In this document: piece after piece, positions 56,525-64,000 of the stretch | How positions within the stretch are numbered: the stretch's first letter is position 1 | Layout: each line of letters starts with the position of its first letter | Source of the DNA: Paraburkholderia bonniea | GTDB taxonomy: Bacteria; Pseudomonadota; Gammaproteobacteria; Burkholderiales; Burkholderiaceae | DNA: 64,000 nt | Direction of reading: 5' to 3' | NCBI RefSeq assembly: GCF_009455625.1 | Contig: NZ_QPEQ01000001.1 | Span: 558,001 to 622,000 of the forward strand | Program-made: the position numbers and the translations under genes | The notes under the pieces: generated by a model | Seen by the model: only the letters and a program-made list of their open reading frames with translations | What the model was told of the DNA's origin: nothing | Databases searched by the model: none

Positions 56525-57451
56525 ATGCCAGCGATAGAAATCCGTAACCTCAAAAAGCGCTATCGCAATTTGCAGGCGCTCAAGGGCGTCAGCTTTGCGG
56601 TCGAAGAAGGTGAATTTTTTGGGCTGCTAGGCCCAAATGGCGCAGGTAAAACAACCCTCATTAGCATTTTGGCGGGCCTGGCCCGTGCCACCGAAGGCAG
56701 CGTGCTGGTGCATGGCCACGACGTGGTCAGCAACTTCCGCGAAGCGCGCCGCAAGCTTGGGGTGGTGCCACAAGAACTAGTCTTCGATCCTTTTTTCACC
56801 GTCCGCGAAAGCTTGCGGATTCAATCTGGCTATTACGGCCTGCATCACAACGATGCGTGGATTGATGAGGTGATGGCCAATCTGGATCTGACTGAAAAAG
56901 CCGACGTCAATATGCGGGCGCTGTCTGGTGGCATGAAACGCCGGGTGCTGGTCGCGCAGGCGCTGGTGCACCGGCCGCCAGTGATTGTGCTTGATGAGCC
57001 CACGGCAGGCGTCGACGTCGAGTTGCGCCAGACGCTCTGGAAGTTCATTTCGCGCCTGAACCGCGAAGGCCACACGATCGTGCTGACCACTCACTACCTC
57101 GAAGAAGCGCAGGCGCTCTGTGACCGCATTGCGATGCTGCGCCGTGGCGAAGTGGTGGCGCTTGATCGCACTAGTGCGCTGTTGCAGCGTTTTGCGGGCA
57201 TGCAGCTTTTTATCCGTTTCGCGCAAGGGACACTGCCGGTTGAGCTGCGCCAGCTTGAAATTGACCCGGGCTCGTTACAGGATGGGCAACATCTGCTGCG
57301 CCTGGCGAGCTACGACGAAGTCGAGCGAATTCTTTCCCAATGCCGCATGGCGGGTGGCACTTTCGAAGAAATCGAGATTCGCAAGGCCGATCTCGAAGAC
57401 GTGTTCCTGCAAGTGATGAATGGTCCGGAAGTGACCGAGGGGCTCGCATGA
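56525..57451 (+). CDS. ABC transporter ATP-binding protein (ABC-2 type)
   Basis: 308 aa from the ATG at 56525 (MPAIEIRNLKKRYRNLQAL); the frame is open 44 codons further upstream, but there without family similarity. Walker A GPNGAGKTT, signature LSGGMKRRVLVAQAL and Walker B VIVLDEPTAGVD are intact. The family resembles YadG of E. coli, often found beside the mla genes in betaproteobacteria. It is cotranscribed with its permease by ATGA overlap. Substrate unknown. Confidence 0.93.
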   Translation: MPAIEIRNLKKRYRNLQALKGVSFAVEEGEFFGLLGPNGAGKTTLISILAGLARATEGSVLVHGHDVVSNFREARRKLGVVPQELVFDPFFTVRESLRIQSGYYGLHHNDAWIDEVMANLDLTEKADVNMRALSGGMKRRVLVAQALVHRPPVIVLDEPTAGVDVELRQTLWKFISRLNREGHTIVLTTHYLEEAQALCDRIAMLRRGEVVALDRTSALLQRFAGMQLFIRFAQGTLPVELRQLEIDPGSLQDGQHLLRLASYDEVERILSQCRMAGGTFEEIEIRKADLEDVFLQVMNGPEVTEGLA

Positions 57452-58203
57452 GTGGTTTTCGCACACTGTTTTACAAAGAAATTCTGCGGTTCTGGAAGGT
57501 AGCGTTTCAGACCGTTCTAGCACCCGTGATTACCTCGCTGCTGTATCTGATGATCTTCGGCCATGCGTTGCGCGATCACGTCCAGGTCTACCCCGGGGTG
57601 CTGTACACCAGCTTCCTCGTGCCGGGCCTTGTGATGATGAGCGTGTTGCAAAACGCGTTCTCCAATAGCTCGTCTTCGCTGATTCAGTCGAAGATCACGG
57701 GCAACCTGGTGTTTGTCCTGCTGCCGCCGCTATCGCAATGGGAAATGTTCAGTGCGTATGTGCTGGCTTCGGTTGTGCGCGGGCTGGTGGTCGGTTTTGG
57801 CGTGTTTATTTTCACGGTCTGGTTTATTCCGCTTAGCTTTGTCGCGCCGTTTTACATCATTGCGTTCGCGGTGCTGGGTTCTGCCATCCTCGGCACGCTT
57901 GGCTTGATTGCTGGCATCTGGGCTGAAAAATTCGATCAACTGGCGGCATTTCAGAATTTCCTCATCATGCCGCTGACGTTTCTCTCCGGGGTGTTTTACT
58001 CGACGGACTCGCTGCCATCCGGCTGGCGCGAAGTGTCGCAGCTCAATCCCTTTTTCTACATGATCGACGGCTTTCGCTACGGTTTCTTCGGGATGTCGGA
58101 TATCAATCCGCTTCTGAGCCTGGCCATTGTCGGCGGTTTTTTCGTGGTGCTGGCCGTACTGGCGATGCGTCTGCTCGCCTCCGGTTACAAACTGCGCCAG
58201 TAA
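57448..58203 (+). CDS. ABC-2 type permease
   Basis: 251 aa, six membrane segments, starting MSGFRTLFYKEILRFWKVAFQTVL. The ABC-2 signature region around FLSGVFYSTDSLPSGWREVSQLNPFFYMIDGFRYG is present. It resembles YadH. With the ATPase it would form an exporter in the inner membrane; cargo is unknown, although the setting beside mla and murA suggests envelope components (inference). Confidence 0.92.
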   Translation: MSGFRTLFYKEILRFWKVAFQTVLAPVITSLLYLMIFGHALRDHVQVYPGVLYTSFLVPGLVMMSVLQNAFSNSSSSLIQSKITGNLVFVLLPPLSQWEMFSAYVLASVVRGLVVGFGVFIFTVWFIPLSFVAPFYIIAFAVLGSAILGTLGLIAGIWAEKFDQLAAFQNFLIMPLTFLSGVFYSTDSLPSGWREVSQLNPFFYMIDGFRYGFFGMSDINPLLSLAIVGGFFVVLAVLAMRLLASGYKLRQ

Positions 58204-58216
58204 CAAGGAGCGTTTC

Positions 58217-60523
<2,307 letters not shown>

Positions 60524-60571
60524 TGATTTTTGCAGTTGCAGTCAGCGCGCCTTACCGAAATGGATAACAGC

Positions 60572-61900
60572 ATGTCTATGCCTACCAGAATTCGCAAACT
60601 CGATTCCAGCAGCCCGGATTTTCGTGCCGAACTGCACGCGGTGCTCGCGTTCGAGGCGAGCGAAGACGAAGCTATCGAACAATCGGTGGCACATATTCTG
60701 GCCGACGTGAAGGCGCGCGGCGATGCTGCTGTGCTGGATTACACGAATCGTTTTGACCGGCTCGAAGCACCTAGCGTCGCAGCACTCGAAGTGCCAATGG
60801 CCGAACTGGAAGCCGCGCTGGAGGGGCTCGAACCCAAGCGGCGCGCGGCGCTGGAAGCCGCTGCCGCACGTGTGCGCGGCTACCACGAGAAGCAGAAGAT
60901 CGAATGCGGCAGCCACAGTTGGCAATACACCGAAGCAGATGGAACGGTGCTTGGGCAAAAGGTGACGCCGCTTGATCGCGCGGGTATTTACGTGCCGGGA
61001 GGCAAGGCAGCGTATCCGTCGTCGGTGCTGATGAATGCCATTCCGGCCCGGGTGGCAGGTGTGCGCGAGATCGTCATGGTGGTGCCGACCCCCGATGGCG
61101 TGAAAAATCCGCTGGTGCTGGCCGCTGCGCTGCTAGGCGGAGTGGATCGCGTATTCACGATTGGCGGTGCTCAGGCCGTGGCCGCGCTCGCGTATGGCAC
61201 ACAAACCGTGCCAGCCGTCGACAAAATCTGCGGGCCAGGTAACGCGTATGTCGCGTCAGCCAAACGCCGGGTATTTGGCACGGTGGGCATCGACATGATT
61301 GCCGGGCCATCCGAGATTCTCGTGCTGTGTGATGGCACGACCGATCCGCGCTGGGTGGCGATGGACCTTTTCTCGCAAGCTGAGCACGACGAGCTCGCGC
61401 AATCCATTTTGCTGTGCCCTGACGCGGCATTTATTGCCCGCGTGCACGAAGCCATTGACGAACTGCTGCCCACCATGACGCGCCACGCAACCATTCGCGC
61501 ATCGCTGGAAGGGCGGGGCGCGCTAATCAAGGTGCGCGATATGGCTGAGGCTTGTGCGATCGCCAACGATATTGCGCCAGAGCACCTCGAGATTTCCGCG
61601 CTGGAGCCCCAGCAATGGGGCAAGCTGATCCGTCACGCAGGAGCGATTTTTCTGGGCCGCTACACGAGCGAAAGCCTTGGCGATTATTGCGCTGGGCCCA
61701 ATCACGTTTTGCCCACATCGCGCACGGCACGCTTTTCATCGCCGCTGGGCGTGTATGACTTTTTCAAACGCTCCAGCGTGATCGAAGTCAGCGCGGAAGG
61801 CGCGCAGACACTCGGTGAAATTGCCGCCGAACTGGCCTATGGCGAAGGGCTGCAAGCACATGCCCGCAGCGCCGAGTACCGGATGAAGCAAAACGGCTAA
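60572..61900 (+). CDS. hisD: Histidinol dehydrogenase
   Basis: 442 aa from the ATG at 60572 ([15 protein letters not shown]); ATGs at 60560 and 60578 are alternatives, but GGATAA sits well for 60572. NAD and substrate motifs are [33 protein letters not shown] and GPSEILVL; zinc ligands are in EHDELAQ and QAEHD; the catalytic His/Glu pair lies in [10 protein letters not shown]. It oxidises histidinol to histidine, the last two steps. Confidence 0.96.
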   Translation: MSMPTRIRKLDSSSPDFRAELHAVLAFEASEDEAIEQSVAHILADVKARGDAAVLDYTNRFDRLEAPSVAALEVPMAELEAALEGLEPKRRAALEAAAARVRGYHEKQKIECGSHSWQYTEADGTVLGQKVTPLDRAGIYVPGGKAAYPSSVLMNAIPARVAGVREIVMVVPTPDGVKNPLVLAAALLGGVDRVFTIGGAQAVAALAYGTQTVPAVDKICGPGNAYVASAKRRVFGTVGIDMIAGPSEILVLCDGTTDPRWVAMDLFSQAEHDELAQSILLCPDAAFIARVHEAIDELLPTMTRHATIRASLEGRGALIKVRDMAEACAIANDIAPEHLEISALEPQQWGKLIRHAGAIFLGRYTSESLGDYCAGPNHVLPTSRTARFSSPLGVYDFFKRSSVIEVSAEGAQTLGEIAAELAYGEGLQAHARSAEYRMKQNG

Positions 61901-62026
61901 TGCCGTTTGCTTAACCAGCATCTGGAGCGAGCCCCGAGGTTCTCCGGACCGGGGTTAACCGGTTAGGCCAGCGCGGCTTGCCTGCTTTGAACTAACGCAA
62001 CATACGGGCTTGCCGCCCGCCTGACG

Positions 62027-63097
62027 ATGACAACACCGCAAGACATCATCCGCCCCGATGTGCTCGCCATGACGAGCTATCCGGTGCCCGACGCTACTGG
62101 CTTCGTGAAGCTCGACGCGATGGAAAACCCGTTTTCATTGCCACCGCCGCTCGCTGTGCAACTGGGCCAGCGTCTCGCCGAGGTTGCGCTGAACCGCTAT
62201 CCCGCGCCCCGCCCTGAGGCGCTGCTGGGCAAGATCAAGCAGAAAATGCAGGTGCCGGCTGGATGTGAGGTTTTGCTGGGCAATGGCTCGGACGAGCTCA
62301 TCAGCATGCTCTCGGTTGCCTGCGCGCGGCCCGGTGCGAAGGTGCTCGCGCCGGTGCCGGGGTTCGTGATGTACGAGTTGTCGGCAAAGCTGGCGCAGCT
62401 CGAATTCGTCGGTGTGCCGCTCAAGACGGATTTCACGCTGGATCTCGACGCGATGCTGGCTGCGATTGCTCTGCATCAACCGGCTATCGTGTATCTCGCT
62501 TACCCGAACAATCCAACCGGCACGTTATATGCCGATGCCGATATCGAGCGCATCATCGCCGCGACGCGTCATGGCGTCGTGGTTCTTGACGAGGCTTATC
62601 AGCCGTTCGCCCAGCGCAGCTGGCTGCCACGGGCCGCTGAGTTCGACAACGTGCTGGTGATGCGCACCGTATCGAAGCTGGGTCTGGCGGGGATTCGGCT
62701 TGGCTACCTGGCAGGCCGCCCGGCCTGGCTGAACGAGATCGACAAGGTGCGCCCACCCTACAACGTGAACGTCCTGACTCAGGCGGCGACTAGCTTTATG
62801 CTCGACCACCTTGATGTGCTGGAAGCCCAGGCCGCTGAGTTGCGTGCGGCGCGCACGCAGCTTGCACAGGCAGTGGCGCAACTACCTGGAATGGAAGTGT
62901 TTCCGAGTGCGGGAAACTTCTTTCTGGTACGGGTGGCGGACGCTGCCGCCACCTTCGAAAAGCTGCTGGCAGCAAGAGTCCTGATTAAAAACGTGAGTAA
63001 AATGCACCCGCTGCTGGCCAATTGCGTGCGTTTGACCGTGGGCTCTCCTGCTGAAAACGAGCAATTGCTCGCCGCACTAGCGCCAGCTTCGCCTTAA
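62027..63097 (+). CDS. hisC: Histidinol-phosphate aminotransferase
   Basis: 356 aa fold-type I PLP enzyme. It has [37 protein letters not shown] and the Schiff-base Lys in [19 protein letters not shown]. It converts imidazole-acetol phosphate to histidinol phosphate. It follows hisD by 126 bp and precedes hisB by 104 bp. Confidence 0.95.
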   Translation: MTTPQDIIRPDVLAMTSYPVPDATGFVKLDAMENPFSLPPPLAVQLGQRLAEVALNRYPAPRPEALLGKIKQKMQVPAGCEVLLGNGSDELISMLSVACARPGAKVLAPVPGFVMYELSAKLAQLEFVGVPLKTDFTLDLDAMLAAIALHQPAIVYLAYPNNPTGTLYADADIERIIAATRHGVVVLDEAYQPFAQRSWLPRAAEFDNVLVMRTVSKLGLAGIRLGYLAGRPAWLNEIDKVRPPYNVNVLTQAATSFMLDHLDVLEAQAAELRAARTQLAQAVAQLPGMEVFPSAGNFFLVRVADAAATFEKLLAARVLIKNVSKMHPLLANCVRLTVGSPAENEQLLAALAPASP

Positions 63098-63201
63098 AGC
63101 GGTGCGCCATATTGGGCTCGCGCCTGCGCGGCAGGCGGCCACCAGGGTGCTACCCCACCTTCATTCACTGACCCTTTTCAAAGTTCATTCGAGGAATTGC
63201 C

Positions 63202-63789
63202 ATGCGCGTTGCGGAAGTCGTTCGCCATACTAGCGAAACGCAGATCCGTGTGAAGATCGACCTGGACGGCACGGGCCAGCAAAAGCTGGCAACAGGTGTG
63301 CCGTTTCTCGATCACATGCTTGACCAGATAGCTCGCCACGGGCTGATTGATCTGGATATCGAAGCGCATGGCGACTTGCACATCGACGATCACCACACGG
63401 TTGAAGACGTTGGCATCACGCTCGGCCAAGCGGTGGCGAAAGCGATCGGCGAGCGTAAAGGCATTCGCCGTTATGGCCACGCTTATGTACCGCTGGACGA
63501 AGCGCTGTCGCGCGTGGTGATTGATTTCTCCGGCCGCCCTGGCCTCGAATTTCACGTGCCCTTCACGCGGGCGCGCATCGGCACGTTCGATGTCGATCTC
63601 TCCATCGAGTTTTTCCGCGGTTTTGTGAATCACGCGGGCATCACGCTGCACATCGACAATCTGCGTGGCCTGAATGCCCACCATCAGATGGAAACCGTGT
63701 TCAAGGCGTTTGGCCGTGCTCTACGGATGGCTGTCGAGCTGGACGAGCGTGCTGCAGGACAAATTCCCTCTACCAAGGGCAGCCTCTAG
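63202..63789 (+). CDS. hisB: Imidazoleglycerol-phosphate dehydratase
   Basis: 195 aa, the single-function form without the phosphatase domain seen in E. coli HisB. Metal-binding motifs are [28 protein letters not shown] and the repeat-related [20 protein letters not shown]. It makes imidazole-acetol phosphate, the HisC substrate. Ribosome site GAGGAATTGCC precedes the ATG. Confidence 0.96.
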   Translation: MRVAEVVRHTSETQIRVKIDLDGTGQQKLATGVPFLDHMLDQIARHGLIDLDIEAHGDLHIDDHHTVEDVGITLGQAVAKAIGERKGIRRYGHAYVPLDEALSRVVIDFSGRPGLEFHVPFTRARIGTFDVDLSIEFFRGFVNHAGITLHIDNLRGLNAHHQMETVFKAFGRALRMAVELDERAAGQIPSTKGSL

Positions 63790-63881
63790 ACGGATGTCCG
63801 ATGGTCCGCCGCGTGGCCAGCGCTGGGGCGGAAGGAGGGGTTCATCGTGGATGGTTTAGCGCTGTGCTCACCTGAGCTGAA

Positions 63882-64000
63882 ATGAAAACTTCGATAGCAA
63901 TTGTTGATTACGGAATGGGGAACCTGCGCTCGGTGGCGCAGGCGCTGAGACAAGCCGCACCGCATGCCGAGGTGGCGATCGTCGATCAGCCGGAAGCGAT
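63882..64000 (+). CDS. hisH: Imidazole glycerol phosphate synthase subunit HisH, N-terminal part
   Basis: The window ends inside this gene; 39 complete codons are visible. The start [18 protein letters not shown] is the HisH N-terminus (DYGMGNL.S), with GGAGGGGTTC-type sequence farther upstream and no close site. HisH is the glutaminase that feeds ammonia to HisF. In many Burkholderia a marC gene lies between hisB and hisH; here only 92 bp separate them, with no gene. Confidence 0.93.
   Translation, partial: MKTSIAIVDYGMGNLRSVAQALRQAAPHAEVAIVDQPEA

Noticed and set aside
63790-63881. Remnant of marC between hisB and hisH
   Set aside because: Only 92 bp, with no membrane-protein-like sequence in any frame.

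Overview
The window looks like a stretch of the main chromosome of a member of the Burkholderiaceae (Burkholderia sensu lato). This rests on gene order and protein character: the end of the S10/spc/alpha ribosomal block leads into dsbD-hemB-engB, a c4-type cytochrome with a System II (ResB/CcsA) assembly pair, msrPQ, lysA-lptM/cyaY, mrcA divergent from pilMNOQ, aroKB-dgt, gltBD, a thiamine operon, the mla lipid-transport operon, murA and the his operon. The genus is an inference; no rRNA is present to fix it. No tRNA, rRNA or CRISPR array was seen.

Layout. 1-8160: ribosomal proteins L5 to L17 with secY and rpoA, all on + and closed by a clear terminator. The infA gene expected between secY and rpmJ is present only as a frameshifted, heavily substituted relic. 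8161-8974: a gene-poor scar with a piece of an IS3-family transposase. 8975-19098: redox and haem functions (dsbD, hemB, cytochrome c4, resB, ccsA, msrP, msrQ) plus engB. 19280-23854: lysA, lptM, cyaY and mrcA. 24113-30222: a compact pil operon with ATGA overlaps, then aroK and aroB. 30385-40559: dgt, a DUF883 protein, an OmpW-like porin, a degenerate RAYT-type transposase-like gene, gltB and gltD.

40789-47681 is the accessory part: an MFS transporter, a tandemly duplicated low-GC two-gene cassette, and an SbmA/YddA-like ABC exporter. Each cassette unit encodes a membrane-anchored 195-aa protein followed by a secreted protein with a lipase-type GHSQG motif. The downstream cassette is intact. 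The upstream one keeps the small gene but has lost the hydrolase through a frameshift and loss of the catalytic half. This is the best candidate here for an undescribed system, possibly a secreted enzyme with a dedicated partner or immunity protein.

48095-52088: a TPP riboswitch followed by thiO-thiS-thiG-thiE. thiE carries 25 perfect in-frame 9-bp repeats (Gln-Gln-Thr). 52188-58456: mlaFEDACB, a second ABC exporter pair and a BolA-family gene. 58578 to the end: murA, hisG, hisD, hisC, hisB and the start of hisH.

Functional links: ribosome synthesis is coupled to SecY and RNA polymerase alpha. DsbD supplies reductant to the periplasm, where cytochrome c assembly takes place. MsrPQ repairs periplasmic methionine sulfoxide. 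PilMNOQ builds the type IV pilus envelope complex. Mla and LptM serve the outer membrane, and MurA and PBP1a serve peptidoglycan.
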